From contig QFXI01000005.1 in NCBI GenBank assembly GCA_003402315.1, forward strand, positions 1-64,000: a stretch of 64,000 nucleotides of DNA, written 5' to 3'. The notes beneath the pieces were generated by a model, which was not told the origin of the DNA, made no database searches, and worked only from the letters and a program-made list of their open reading frames with translations. Positions 1 through 10,218 of the stretch are shown piece after piece (the stretch's first letter is position 1; the number at the start of each line of letters is the position of its first letter). This DNA is from Candidatus Nitrotoga sp. LAW (GTDB taxonomy: Bacteria; Pseudomonadota; Gammaproteobacteria; Burkholderiales; Gallionellaceae). Made by a program: the position numbers and the translations under genes.

Positions 1-153
1 TGCTAGTATGAAACATGAGCGTTACCTTTCTTTTAGTTTGATGACGGATTCGACACCCATATCAAACTCGGTAACGCTCACTTTTACAAGTGCATTGTCA
101 GATCAGATTGAGACTAGTTCAGTTTATACACCCCCCACTACACCCTCTTTTCT

Positions 154-1974
154 TTATTTCGATTGGTATGACCACTGGCCATCCACCTCATAACCAGACG
201 CCAACAGACTGTTAATTTTTTCAGGTGGCATCGGCTTACTGAAGTAATAACCTTGTATCTCGTCACATTCCTGATGTTTCAGAAAAGAGAGCTGTTCGGC
301 TGTTTCCACTCCTTCAGCGATTACTTTCAGCTTAAGTGTGCGCGCCATATTAATGATCGTACTAACAATCACGGCATCGTCCGAATCAACTGTTATATCA
401 CGCACAAATGATTGATCGATCTTAAGCTTATCGATGGGGAAACGCTTGAGATAACTTAAGCTGGAATAGCCAGTACCAAAATCGTCCACTGCGAGTTTTA
501 ATCCCATTGCCTTTAGTTCCAATAACAGCGCAATCGACGCTTCAGCATTGTGCATGACAGCACTTTCGGTAATTTCCAGCTCAAGACCAGAGGGGTCGAG
601 TTCATATTCGCGTAAAATTTCCTTAATCATTTCGCCAAAATTATTTTGGCGAAACTGTACTGCCGATAGATTCACCGCTACGGTAATCTTTGGTAAACCT
701 AACATACGCCATTCGCTATTCTGCCGACAAGCTTCACGTAATACCCATTCACCAATTGAAATAATCAAACCAGTCTCTTCTGCAATTGGAATAAAATATT
801 CTGGTGGAACCATTCCAATCTCAGGATTATTCCATCGCAATAATGCTTCTACACCAATGATACGGCCGCTACGCAAATTCACCTGAGGCTGATAATGTAA
901 ACAAAACCCTTGTTGTTCTATTGCATGGCACAGTTTCCGTTCGATCGACATGCGCTCAAGCGCAAGCTGATTCATTTCATTAGTGAAAAACTGATAGTTA
1001 TTGCGTCCATTTTTTTTAGCATGGTACATTGCAGCATCAGCATACTTAATCAAACTGTCTCCATCGCATCCATCTTCTGGAAAGATGCTGATGCCAATAC
1101 TAGTGGTTATTTTTATTTCATTGCCATCTATAATGCACAGGCCAGAGATGGCATCTATCAATTTGACCGCAATATCGGTAGCATCATCCACAGTTTCCAA
1201 ATCCGGCAACATAATGACGAACTCGTCCCCACCCCGTCTGCTTACCGTATCGCTAGCGCGGCTCACACTGCTAATTCGTTTAGCGACCTCCTGCAATAAT
1301 TTATCACCAACAAGATGGCCCAGCATGTCATTAATAGCTTTAAAATGATCAAGGTCAAGACACATGACTGCCACTTTGTGTTTTTCACGGCCTGCATGGG
1401 AAATAGCCTGAGCTAAGCGATCTTGTAATAACAGGCCATTAGGCAGATTGGTGAGAAAGTCATGCAGCACGACATAAGCCATACGTTCTTCTGCTGCTTT
1501 ACGCTCGCTGATATCAGAAAAAACACCGATATAGTAATTGATCTCGCCGCGGTCGTTTTTCATTGTGCTAATGCTCAAACACTCAGCGTAACTTTCATCA
1601 TTTTTTCGTCGACCGACCACCTCGCCCTGCCAGTATCCGTTCTCGTTAATGCTGCACCATGTATCATCATGGTTGAACGCGTCATTCATCAAGCCAAGAT
1701 GTAGTAGATTCAGGTTCTTACCTATTAAATCATTAGCGCTGTAACCAGTAATAGTAGAAAAAGCCGGGTTAATAAACAACATGTTTTTATCGGCATCCGT
1801 GACAATTATGCCTTCATGTACGCTATTGAATATATGCGCGAATAGCCTAAGTTGCTTCTCTTTTTGACGTACACTACCGCTCTCTTGTCCCGAAGCTGAA
1901 GAAACTGTCCTATTGTTCGCAGCATCTGGATCAATTTGTAGGTTGGGGCTAGATAAGTCCTGCATTAATATCAC
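154..1974 (-). CDS. PAS domain-containing diguanylate cyclase/phosphodiesterase (PAS-GGDEF-EAL)
   Basis: 606 aa ORF; PAS-like N-terminus (NSVHEGIIVTDADKNMLFINPAFSTITGYS), RRGGDEF motif, EAL motif (GVEALLRW), DDFGTGYSSLSYL. Confidence 0.95.
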   Translation of the reverse strand: MILMQDLSSPNLQIDPDAANNRTVSSASGQESGSVRQKEKQLRLFAHIFNSVHEGIIVTDADKNMLFINPAFSTITGYSANDLIGKNLNLLHLGLMNDAFNHDDTWCSINENGYWQGEVVGRRKNDESYAECLSISTMKNDRGEINYYIGVFSDISERKAAEERMAYVVLHDFLTNLPNGLLLQDRLAQAISHAGREKHKVAVMCLDLDHFKAINDMLGHLVGDKLLQEVAKRISSVSRASDTVSRRGGDEFVIMLPDLETVDDATDIAVKLIDAISGLCIIDGNEIKITTSIGISIFPEDGCDGDSLIKYADAAMYHAKKNGRNNYQFFTNEMNQLALERMSIERKLCHAIEQQGFCLHYQPQVNLRSGRIIGVEALLRWNNPEIGMVPPEYFIPIAEETGLIISIGEWVLREACRQNSEWRMLGLPKITVAVNLSAVQFRQNNFGEMIKEILREYELDPSGLELEITESAVMHNAEASIALLLELKAMGLKLAVDDFGTGYSSLSYLKRFPIDKLKIDQSFVRDITVDSDDAVIVSTIINMARTLKLKVIAEGVETAEQLSFLKHQECDEIQGYYFSKPMPPEKINSLLASGYEVDGQWSYQSK

Positions 1975-2089
1975 TCATCATCTTGGTTAATCAGGCTAAG
2001 CAACTGATGTCAGGTAAACGGAAGCTCAAGATTTGTGCTTCCGATTAGACTGACGAAGAGCTCTGCATACTATAACTGCTGTCCCCATA

Positions 2090-2539
2090 TCAACTTTGCC
2101 CCGAGTATTCAAAAATAACGGGCTCCAGAGGCTGACGCTCGCATGCATCGCGCAATAACGCGGCCGTTTCACTCAAAGCAAGTTCCTTTAAACGGCAGCG
2201 CATGCGCCAAACCCCGTCACCAGATTCGGAAACGCCACAGGAATGATTGGCCATGCTGCGCTCTGCATTTTCCGCCGCTACAGGAGTGCCCACGTAATTT
2301 AATGCGGCTACCGGCAGATTCGGAAAGAGGCGTCTGGCCTCACGCACCCATTCCAGCAAACGCGCTTGCTGGGAGCAATCGCAAACATTACCATCTACCA
2401 ACACCATGTCGTATTGTTCCAAATCTGGCTCAGGCATATCCGCCCATGCTTGCTGGACTAACTGATGCCTGGATTTTTCCAGCATCTGATTCAAGATACG
2501 ACGGGTGCCTGATGCTTCTCCGAGTAACAAAATATTCAT
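2090..2539 (-). CDS. small hypothetical protein, translationally coupled to luxI
   Basis: 149 aa ORF whose start overlaps the luxI stop (ATGA-type 4 bp overlap); N-terminus MNILLLGE...YDMVLVDG resembles a receiver-like beta/alpha fold. Confidence 0.75.
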   Translation of the reverse strand: MNILLLGEASGTRRILNQMLEKSRHQLVQQAWADMPEPDLEQYDMVLVDGNVCDCSQQARLLEWVREARRLFPNLPVAALNYVGTPVAAENAERSMANHSCGVSESGDGVWRMRCRLKELALSETAALLRDACERQPLEPVIFEYSGQS

Positions 2540-3150
2540 GCGGCTAGCCTCAGTGCATGCTCGGGCAAAGTACCAAACAGGGCGAACTCTGTGATCTCGT
2601 CGATTTCTAACGTGCAGGCTACTGTTAGAACTTTACCTATCTTTATCGGGGTGCCTAGTCTAGTTATACTTAACCCCAGCTTGCGAAACATCCGCTCAAC
2701 TGCCACACTAGTGACCGAAACATATCGCTCTATTCCGTTTCTTTGAGCAAACCTCACAGCTGCCTGGATCATCTGGATGGGAATATTACTCAACCCAAAA
2801 CCACTACTGCCCAATTTGTCACTTGATATTGCAAATCGGCTTAATTCCCACACGGCAGTTTGTTGCGGTGCTGGCTGTCCGTGCAAGAGTTGGGGAAAGG
2901 TGTCTTTCAACATATTGGGACCGGTAGTAGGCAATAATCGCCAACAACCCTGCACCTCATTCTCTTCGCCTCTTGCCAACACATATACGGGGTTAGCCTC
3001 ATCAAACTCATCGTGCTCCATGCCGTTATCACTATTAACATCCCATCCCAAACGGTCATGAAAAACTTCGTGCCTAAGACGGTACATTCCCAGCGCTGCT
3101 TGATGATCTAGCGATCCATCTCCATGTTGCGCAAGCATTATTTGTCTCAT
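2536..3150 (-). CDS. luxI-like: acyl-homoserine-lactone synthase (LuxI family)
   Basis: Conserved LuxI residues: YRLRHEVFHDRLGW, EHDEFD, GCWRLLPT, VWELSRFAIS; next to luxR and a lux-box. Confidence 0.95.
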   Translation of the reverse strand: MRQIMLAQHGDGSLDHQAALGMYRLRHEVFHDRLGWDVNSDNGMEHDEFDEANPVYVLARGEENEVQGCWRLLPTTGPNMLKDTFPQLLHGQPAPQQTAVWELSRFAISSDKLGSSGFGLSNIPIQMIQAAVRFAQRNGIERYVSVTSVAVERMFRKLGLSITRLGTPIKIGKVLTVACTLEIDEITEFALFGTLPEHALRLAA

Positions 3151-3214
3151 TTTTCTTCCCTCTGTCGTTGGTTGATGACAGGAGTAATGAGACTACGTAT
3201 CTCAACAGCTAGCT

Positions 3215-3234
3215 AGCTGTAAGATCTGACAGGG
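3215..3234 (-). promoter_or_regulatory. lux-box-like inverted repeat upstream of luxI
   Basis: AGCTGTAAGATCTGACAGGG matches 15/20 of the Vibrio fischeri lux box ACCTGTAGGATCGTACAGGT; about 65 bp upstream of the luxI start. Confidence 0.75.
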
Positions 3235-3439
3235 TTAAATAACAATTAATGGCTATAAACCATCGTTGCACAAGATACTAGAGTTAAGCGGGGAGTGTTA
3301 CTTTGGAATAAATATGGGGAGAGTTTGCCTTTCACGGCATCTCGTAGATTTTATAATCTGCTGCACACATTAATCGTGTAATTCTGCGGGACTCAAGTAT
3401 GGCAATGACCAACCACCATACAGATCTGCCATACAAAAC

Positions 3440-4168
3440 TCAGGGAGCTATAAGACCCATCGAAAGAGCACGGGCAATCGCATGTTGACGGTTGGATGCT
3501 CCCATTTTGTTACCTGCATTTTGCAGGTGAAAAGTTACGGTACGTTCCGTAATTTGAAGTATGTCAGCTATCTCACCTCCAGTTTTTCCTTCAGCCGCCC
3601 ACAGAAGACATTCTTTTTCCCGAAGCGTAAGCTCCATTTTTGTCAACAGAAGCGGCCCCTTACTCAGTACAATGCGCTGAATCGCCTCATGTAAATAACA
3701 TGCCAGTAATTGAGACTTCCCTATAATGGAAAGGATGTCCTGTTGAGCTCTATAGGAATCTTGGGAAGAAGCGAGACTCAACATCGCGGCTTCACCATGT
3801 CCACCGTGGACAGCAAAGCTTGCGCCACACAACAAACCAAACTCTCTTGACTCGTTTCTCATTTTAGCTTCTTTGCTACCCTTAAACACGCGGCTGTCCC
3901 AAATTACAGGAATAGTCTGTCTTTTAGTTATACAGTGATAATAGGTAGGATCAATCTCTTGATAATTATGTTCAACATAACGAGCACGCCATTCCTTAGG
4001 ATATCCATTTAGAATGAATTGATAAGGTCGAGTAAGAGAGGTGTTTACCTGCACCCCATAAATGAAATGGTCAAAGCCTAACTGGCCGGCGATGCTGGCA
4101 GTCGTAGCATGCAAGGTTTCGACTGTGCCACAACTTAGCAATGATTCAAACAAATCCAAATCAGACAT
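3440..4168 (-). CDS. luxR-like: LuxR family autoinducer-binding transcriptional regulator
   Basis: Autoinducer-binding domain with conserved W/Y/DP/W (KEWRARYVEHNYQEIDPTYYH...PVIWD) and C-terminal LuxR HTH (LTLREKECLLWAAEGKTGGEIADILQITERTVTFHLQNAGNKMGASNRQHAIARA). Confidence 0.95.
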   Translation of the reverse strand: MSDLDLFESLLSCGTVETLHATTASIAGQLGFDHFIYGVQVNTSLTRPYQFILNGYPKEWRARYVEHNYQEIDPTYYHCITKRQTIPVIWDSRVFKGSKEAKMRNESREFGLLCGASFAVHGGHGEAAMLSLASSQDSYRAQQDILSIIGKSQLLACYLHEAIQRIVLSKGPLLLTKMELTLREKECLLWAAEGKTGGEIADILQITERTVTFHLQNAGNKMGASNRQHAIARALSMGLIAP

Positions 4169-4304
4169 GGTTTTTCTCCTCGCTCATATTTCGTGGGTGC
4201 AGATTTTTTACTAATTTAAGCCACCAGTACAGCATGTCACCATTAAACATAGTTGCAATTCAATATCTTATACAAAATTATCACTATATCCTAATAAAAC
4301 GCAA

Positions 4305-5354
4305 CTAAACAAACGGTAGTTCTGCGGTGCCTGAGCCTATAGTTGCAATTTCATGCAGCGCCTTCATGAATCCTGCTTGCTCATGCAATTGCACCAACGT
4401 ATCTGGATGGCAGCGGCCACGCATCTGCACGAGGCGCGCTTTGCTGGCCGCTGGCATGTCCCACTTTAATCCAACTAACAATTCATCTGCCAAGGACGGT
4501 TGGTTACATACCAACACCATATCACAACCGGCCTGCAACGCAGCTTCCGCACGTTGCAGGATGCCACCCGCTACCGTGGCACCTTCCATGCTAAGGTCGT
4601 CGCTAAAGATACACCCATTGAAACCGAGATCACCGCGCAGAATATCTTTTAACCATATTTTTGAAAAACCTGCTGGATGCTTGTCTACCTTAGGGTAAAT
4701 CACGTGTGCAGGCATAACTGCAGTCAAACCGTAATTAACCATCTGACGAAATGGAATCAAGTCACAAAACTCAATATCGGTATAGCTGCGTTCATCTATC
4801 GGAATTGCTAGGTGTGAATCAGCATGCACATAGCCATGCCCAGGAAAATGCTTGCCCACAGTAGACATCCCACCCTGTTTGAGTCCCAACAACAAGCTAT
4901 GCGCCAGTTCAGCTATAGCCTGTGGCTCGGAATGAAAAGCACGGTCACCAATCACTTTGCTGATGCCGAAATCTACGTCTAGTACCGGGGTAAAGCTAAA
5001 ATCCACGCCGCAAGCACGCAATTCTGCGGCCAACACATAACCTACTTGCTGCGCCAGATGTTTGGCGCGGCGCGGGTTTTCATCCCAAATATTGCCCAGC
5101 TCGCGCATCGCCGGGATGCGTGTAAAACCGTCGATAAAACGTTGTACCCGTCCCCCCTCATGATCTACAGCGATCAATAGCGGCGGAGTACGTAGGGCAT
5201 GAATGCTAGCTGTCAGTTGGGCAAGTTGGCGGGGAGATTCATAATTACGCGCAAACAAAATTACGCCTCCCACCAGTCCATGACGTAAACGGACTTCATC
5301 CTCCGCAGTAAGGGCAGTTCCTGCAATATCCAGCATGCATGGGCCAATTCCCAT
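4305..5354 (-). CDS. nagZ: beta-N-acetylhexosaminidase
   Basis: GH3 NagZ motif [34 protein letters not shown]. Confidence 0.96.
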   Translation of the reverse strand: MGIGPCMLDIAGTALTAEDEVRLRHGLVGGVILFARNYESPRQLAQLTASIHALRTPPLLIAVDHEGGRVQRFIDGFTRIPAMRELGNIWDENPRRAKHLAQQVGYVLAAELRACGVDFSFTPVLDVDFGISKVIGDRAFHSEPQAIAELAHSLLLGLKQGGMSTVGKHFPGHGYVHADSHLAIPIDERSYTDIEFCDLIPFRQMVNYGLTAVMPAHVIYPKVDKHPAGFSKIWLKDILRGDLGFNGCIFSDDLSMEGATVAGGILQRAEAALQAGCDMVLVCNQPSLADELLVGLKWDMPAASKARLVQMRGRCHPDTLVQLHEQAGFMKALHEIATIGSGTAELPFV

Positions 5355-5420
5355 TCAGTTTCTCCAAATGATCTTCACTTATTTCATGACAGCAGGGTAT
5401 TTGTCTTCACAATTAAATTT

Positions 5421-5813
5421 TTAATCAGCTTTTTCCAAAATGACGAATGCCACAGCAACATCATGGTCATCACTGATGCTTAGATGGTGGTGTGTTAACC
5501 CTAATTGCACTAGGTGCTCAGCCAATTCCGCATCGAACTCAAAAGTAGGTTTGCCAAAAACATCGTGTGTCACGCTAATTTTCTGCAAGCTTACGGGATA
5601 GCGCAGGCCGCTTCCTATCGCCTTTGCCAGTGCTTCCTTGGCGGCAAAGCGTTTCATCAGCAGACGCACGGGATAGGTATGAGCACGATACTCCATTACT
5701 TCTTGCTGGCTCAAAATACGCTGGGCGAAACGCTCGCCATAACTGGCATGCACTGCCTCAATGCGTGCATAAGCTACGATATCAGTACCAATACCAAAAA
5801 TCACGGTAGCCAA
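5421..5813 (-). CDS. acpS: holo-[acyl-carrier-protein] synthase
   Basis: GIGTDIVAYARIE, RFAAKEALAKAIG; upstream of pdxJ. Confidence 0.96.
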   Translation of the reverse strand: MATVIFGIGTDIVAYARIEAVHASYGERFAQRILSQQEVMEYRAHTYPVRLLMKRFAAKEALAKAIGSGLRYPVSLQKISVTHDVFGKPTFEFDAELAEHLVQLGLTHHHLSISDDHDVAVAFVILEKAD

Positions 5814-5824
5814 GCTTCCATACT

Positions 5825-6550
5825 TTATGGATGAACACCAATTAGCAGCGCTTTCATTTTTTTCACAGCTTGTTCTAGGCCAATAAAAAGCGCCTCGGCG
5901 ATTATGGCATGACCGATGTTGAGTTCACAGATATTAGGAATAGCAACGATAGGTTGTACATTGTGATAATTTAGACCGTGTCCGGCATTCACTTGCAAAC
6001 CGAGCGCATGGGCATGCACCACTGTGCGCTGAATGCGCGCTAATTCTTGCGTCTGATGCGACACACTGGCCGCATCAGCATATTTTCCCGTATGTATTTC
6101 TACTACCGGAGCGCCTGCAGACCGCGCCGCGTCCATTTGTTTTTCATCCGCATCCACAAACAATGACACACGTATGCCTGCCGCCGCACAGCATTCACAG
6201 GCGTGCTTCACACTATCAAAATTCCCCACCACATCCAACCCTCCCTCGGTGGTCAATTCTTCGCGCCGTTCCGGCACGAAGCAAACATCGTGCGGCTTAA
6301 TGCGCAAAGCAATGGCCAACATTTCGTCGGTAATGGCGCTTTCAAGATTCATGCGCGTTTGCAGCATATCACGCAGAATTTCCACATCCCGATCCTGGAT
6401 GTGGCGGCGGTCTTCGCGTAAATGCAGTGTAATAACGTCCGCACCCGCCGCCTCACCGATTAACGCTGCCTGAATCACATTGGGGTAACGCGTACCCCGA
6501 ACTTGCCGCAATGTGGCAACGTGGTCAATATTAAGTCCAAGTTTGATCAT
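5825..6550 (-). CDS. pdxJ: pyridoxine 5'-phosphate synthase
   Basis: [31 protein letters not shown]. Confidence 0.97.
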   Translation of the reverse strand: MIKLGLNIDHVATLRQVRGTRYPNVIQAALIGEAAGADVITLHLREDRRHIQDRDVEILRDMLQTRMNLESAITDEMLAIALRIKPHDVCFVPERREELTTEGGLDVVGNFDSVKHACECCAAAGIRVSLFVDADEKQMDAARSAGAPVVEIHTGKYADAASVSHQTQELARIQRTVVHAHALGLQVNAGHGLNYHNVQPIVAIPNICELNIGHAIIAEALFIGLEQAVKKMKALLIGVHP

Positions 6551-7290
6551 ATTTTTTGTAAATCCCTTATCAATTCGCGCGTATGCAATGTTTTGCCGGC
6601 AAGATAGTGGTTTAGTAACATGCGCATCAACTGCTTGCTCTGTTGCGCGCTAACTGCATCGCGGTAATCATCAGCAGCCATATCTTGCAAGGTTTTGCCC
6701 AACATCAACAAGCCTTCTGATACTCCTAATATGTCTGAGCCATTGGGTGTAACACGCACTGCACCCCGTTCAAGCACGTAACGATAAGGCGCGACAGAAT
6801 TAATCGGCTCACCGCTGTCCGCTTCCTGTAGCAATAAAAGCGCATAACCCAACTCTTGCAGCAAATGTTTTTCAAAACAACGCAAAATAGCAGCATAGTC
6901 CGCTTCATTTGCTAACCGTTGTAGGGTGTGCTGATAATAATCGAACAATTGTTCGTGCGGATCATCACGCACCATCAGGTTGAGTAGTAATTCATTCAAA
7001 TAGAAACCACACAGCAATGCCGTTCCCTGTAATTGCGGCTGCCCACCCCGCCACTCGGCACGGTGCAAGGTGCGCAATTCATGTTTGCCGAACCAACTTA
7101 ACAGCAATGGTTGAAAACCCATTAATAAACCACGCAATGCCGATCTTGGGCGCCGTGCACCACGCGCCACCAATGCTACGCGACCGTGCTGCCGACTTAG
7201 CACTTCCAGCACCAGGCTGGTTTCACGGTATGGATAACTGTGTAAGACGAAAGCGGGTTCGTCTTCTAATCTGTGTTTGTGCGACTGCAA
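6547..7290 (-). CDS. recO: DNA repair protein RecO
   Basis: [49 protein letters not shown]. Confidence 0.95.
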   Translation of the reverse strand: MQSHKHRLEDEPAFVLHSYPYRETSLVLEVLSRQHGRVALVARGARRPRSALRGLLMGFQPLLLSWFGKHELRTLHRAEWRGGQPQLQGTALLCGFYLNELLLNLMVRDDPHEQLFDYYQHTLQRLANEADYAAILRCFEKHLLQELGYALLLLQEADSGEPINSVAPYRYVLERGAVRVTPNGSDILGVSEGLLMLGKTLQDMAADDYRDAVSAQQSKQLMRMLLNHYLAGKTLHTRELIRDLQKI

Positions 7291-7434
7291 TCTACTTCTC
7301 CCAGCTTCTTCTTGTCACCGAGGAACACGAGGGAAGCAAAGCCGACCCACCCATCTATGGAAGGGTCGCTGCGTAGCAGTGAAAGCGAATCCCTTGCTGA
7401 TGAAAGAAAAAACAAAGAGGGCTTAAGGTTAGAA

Positions 7435-8325
7435 TTATTCATACCCCAAACTTTTCAACACCTGTGCATTATCTGCCCAACCACTTCGCACTTTAATCCA
7501 CACCTCAAGATAAACTTTTCCATCAAATAGTGCTTCCATATCTAACCGCGCTTGGGTGGCAATCTCCTTAAGCTTCTCACCATTCTTACCGATCAGCATT
7601 GCCTTATGCGCGTCCTTATCCACAAGAACCGCAGCGTGAATACGACGCAGCTTTCCTTCTATTTTGAACTGTTCAATCACGACACTTACTGAGTAGGGTA
7701 GCTCTTCACCGGAATAGCGGAAGATTTTTTCACGTACCAATTCAGCCGCGAGAAAGCGTTCATTACGATCGGTGATTTCATCTTCAGGATAAATTTTTTC
7801 ACCTTCAAGTAGATAGGGTCGAACCGCATTTAATAAGGTATCGAGCTGCTTGTTCTGTTTTGCGCTCACTGGCACGATAGCAGTAAATTCACGCTCCTTG
7901 GCTATCTCCTGAATAAATGGCAGTAACTCTGATTTATTCTCTATGTTATCTACCTTGTTGATAACAAGCAGCACTGGCATATTTTTTGGCAGCAAATTCA
8001 TTACTTGACGATCCCGCTCGTCGAAATTCCTAGCTTCAATCACGAACAGCACCACATTCACGTTACGCAAGCTACTCGTCACCACACGATTCAAACCGCG
8101 ATTCAGGGTATTAAGATGCTTCGTCTGAAACCCTGGAGTGTCTACAAATACAAATTGCGCGTATTCTTCAGTTAATATTCCGGTAATACGATGGCGTGTG
8201 GTCTGTGCCTTGCGTGAAGTGATGCTGATTTTTTGGCCGACCAGATGATTAAGCAAAGTGGATTTACCCACATTTGGGCGGCCGACAATGGCGATAAAGC
8301 CGCTGCGGTAATTACTTGCATTCAT
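7435..8325 (-). CDS. era: GTPase Era
   Basis: [24 protein letters not shown] domain [12 protein letters not shown]. Confidence 0.97.
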   Translation of the reverse strand: MNASNYRSGFIAIVGRPNVGKSTLLNHLVGQKISITSRKAQTTRHRITGILTEEYAQFVFVDTPGFQTKHLNTLNRGLNRVVTSSLRNVNVVLFVIEARNFDERDRQVMNLLPKNMPVLLVINKVDNIENKSELLPFIQEIAKEREFTAIVPVSAKQNKQLDTLLNAVRPYLLEGEKIYPEDEITDRNERFLAAELVREKIFRYSGEELPYSVSVVIEQFKIEGKLRRIHAAVLVDKDAHKAMLIGKNGEKLKEIATQARLDMEALFDGKVYLEVWIKVRSGWADNAQVLKSLGYE

Positions 8326-8996
8326 GACTGGCTCTCAATTTTCCGGTAAGCGGCTTCTGCTGCTACCTGCTCTGCGGTGCGACGGCTGCTGCCCTCACCA
8401 CACGTGAATAATTTTAATTGTTCGATTTGGCATTCAACTTTAAATAGCTGTGCGTGTGCTTCGCCTTGAGTAGCAATCACAATATATTTGGGCAATGCCA
8501 GACGCTTGCTTTGCAAATATTCCTGCAACAAGGTTTTGAAATCCTTACCCAATGTCTGCGCATCTGCTTGCGCGATAAAGGGCACATACAGCCGGAGCAC
8601 AACTTGCTCTGCTGCTGCAAAACCAGCATCCAAAAATACTGCGCCAAACAATGCTTCCATTGTATCGGCAAGGATAGACGGGCGACGAAAACCAGCGCTT
8701 TTACGCTCACCTTCGCCCAACAATAATAATTCACCCAAATGTAATTGTTGCGCTAAAACAACCAAAGTTTGCTGGTTAACCAGATTAGAACGCAGACGGG
8801 ACAAATCACCTTCCGGCAAACCGGGATAAATATCATATAGATGTTTGGCAATGACACAATTGAGTACGCTATCACCCAAAAATTCCAAACGTTCGTTGTG
8901 GGCCGGACTATAACTGCGATGCGTCAAAGCACGCTGCAATAATTGCGGTTGCGTAAAAACGTGACCAATCCGATTGCATAGCACATCGCGATTCAT
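8322..8996 (-). CDS. rnc: ribonuclease III
   Basis: [13 protein letters not shown] signature and dsRBD; overlaps era. Confidence 0.97.
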   Translation of the reverse strand: MNRDVLCNRIGHVFTQPQLLQRALTHRSYSPAHNERLEFLGDSVLNCVIAKHLYDIYPGLPEGDLSRLRSNLVNQQTLVVLAQQLHLGELLLLGEGERKSAGFRRPSILADTMEALFGAVFLDAGFAAAEQVVLRLYVPFIAQADAQTLGKDFKTLLQEYLQSKRLALPKYIVIATQGEAHAQLFKVECQIEQLKLFTCGEGSSRRTAEQVAAEAAYRKIESQS

Positions 8997-8999
8997 CAG

Positions 9000-9374
9000 C
9001 TATTTTTTCAAACTACTTGAATTAAATTCGAGTAACAGGCTAGCATTGCCAACTAGTGGTATTTTTACTTGATAGCTAATGCTCAGTGATAGGCCGCGCG
9101 CATCCTTGACTATCTCAATATCATTTGCAGTGACAACATTGATGTTGTTCATCATGGCGCGTTTACTGAACGACTCGCGAATATCCTTGGATTGAACCCC
9201 TTGCATTTCGGGATCATTTGCGATGGTGGAAAGAATGCTTCTAATTTCGGCATCTTGAACATACGCCGGAATAACCTTCATGCCACCAATCGCCACTAGT
9301 ATCAATAGAACTGACCACACCAAAAGACCAGACAAACTCACACCACGCTGCCTGTTTGCTATTGTTTTAATCAT
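9000..9374 (-). CDS. DUF4845 domain-containing protein
   Basis: N-terminal TM plus position between lepB and rnc, as in many betaproteobacteria. Confidence 0.85.
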   Translation of the reverse strand: MIKTIANRQRGVSLSGLLVWSVLLILVAIGGMKVIPAYVQDAEIRSILSTIANDPEMQGVQSKDIRESFSKRAMMNNINVVTANDIEIVKDARGLSLSISYQVKIPLVGNASLLLEFNSSSLKK

Positions 9375-9395
9375 GCTCCTCCTTCGTTTGCAACT

Positions 9396-10199
9396 TCAAT
9401 CAATAGACAAGCCTATACGTTTCAAGTCACTAAAATTCATCCAGATCATAAACGCCTTACCAACTATCATATTATCCGGCACAAAACCCCAATAACGACT
9501 ATCCCGGCTGTTATCGCGATTATCACCCAGCATAAAATAATGCCCAGCTGGCACTGTACAGTGCACCTCCTTTTCACTGTACGCACAATTCTCCCGATGT
9601 GGAAATTCTGCCACCGCACCAAGGTGTATATTCGGCACTTCTGGATTTACCAACATTGCATGGCTATGCCCAGTCAGATTTTCTTTATAACGCTCGGTAT
9701 GCACGAAGTTTAGAGCAGTTTCCACATAGTTGTAGTCTCCGTCCGGCTGCTGTTCTTGCATCACATCATTTACAAATACTTTCTTATTGCGATATGTAAT
9801 TTGGTCGCCAGGCAATCCGACCACCCGCTTAATATAATCTAGCGATGGATTTTCTGGATAGTGGAATACCATCACATCACCTCGGCTGGGGGAATTTATT
9901 TCTACCAATTTCTTGCTGATGATGGGCAAACGAATGCCATAAGTAAACTTGTTAACCAAGATAAAATCGCCTACCTGTAAAGTAGGAATCATCGACCCAG
10001 ACGGTATTTTGAACGGCTCAACCAGAAATGAACGCAGCAAGAATACCGCCAAGATAACAGGAAAAAAACTCTTGGAATATTCCACCCACCAAGGTTCTTT
10101 TGTAGACGCTATGCGTTTCGATTGCAGCACAAAGCGATCCAATAACCATACGCTACCGGTGATCAGCAACAATACAAACATAATTAAAGCAAAGTCCAT
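9396..10199 (-). CDS. lepB: signal peptidase I
   Basis: PSGSMIPTLQVGDFILVNKF, GDNRDNSRDSRYWGFVP. Confidence 0.97.
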   Translation of the reverse strand: MDFALIMFVLLLITGSVWLLDRFVLQSKRIASTKEPWWVEYSKSFFPVILAVFLLRSFLVEPFKIPSGSMIPTLQVGDFILVNKFTYGIRLPIISKKLVEINSPSRGDVMVFHYPENPSLDYIKRVVGLPGDQITYRNKKVFVNDVMQEQQPDGDYNYVETALNFVHTERYKENLTGHSHAMLVNPEVPNIHLGAVAEFPHRENCAYSEKEVHCTVPAGHYFMLGDNRDNSRDSRYWGFVPDNMIVGKAFMIWMNFSDLKRIGLSID

Positions 10200-10218
10200 C
10201 TCGGTTCCCGTCTCTACG

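Noticed and set aside
548-1348. ORFs on the + strand antisense to the PAS-GGDEF-EAL gene
   Set aside because: Shadow ORFs opposite a long, motif-confirmed CDS; no start context or recognisable product.
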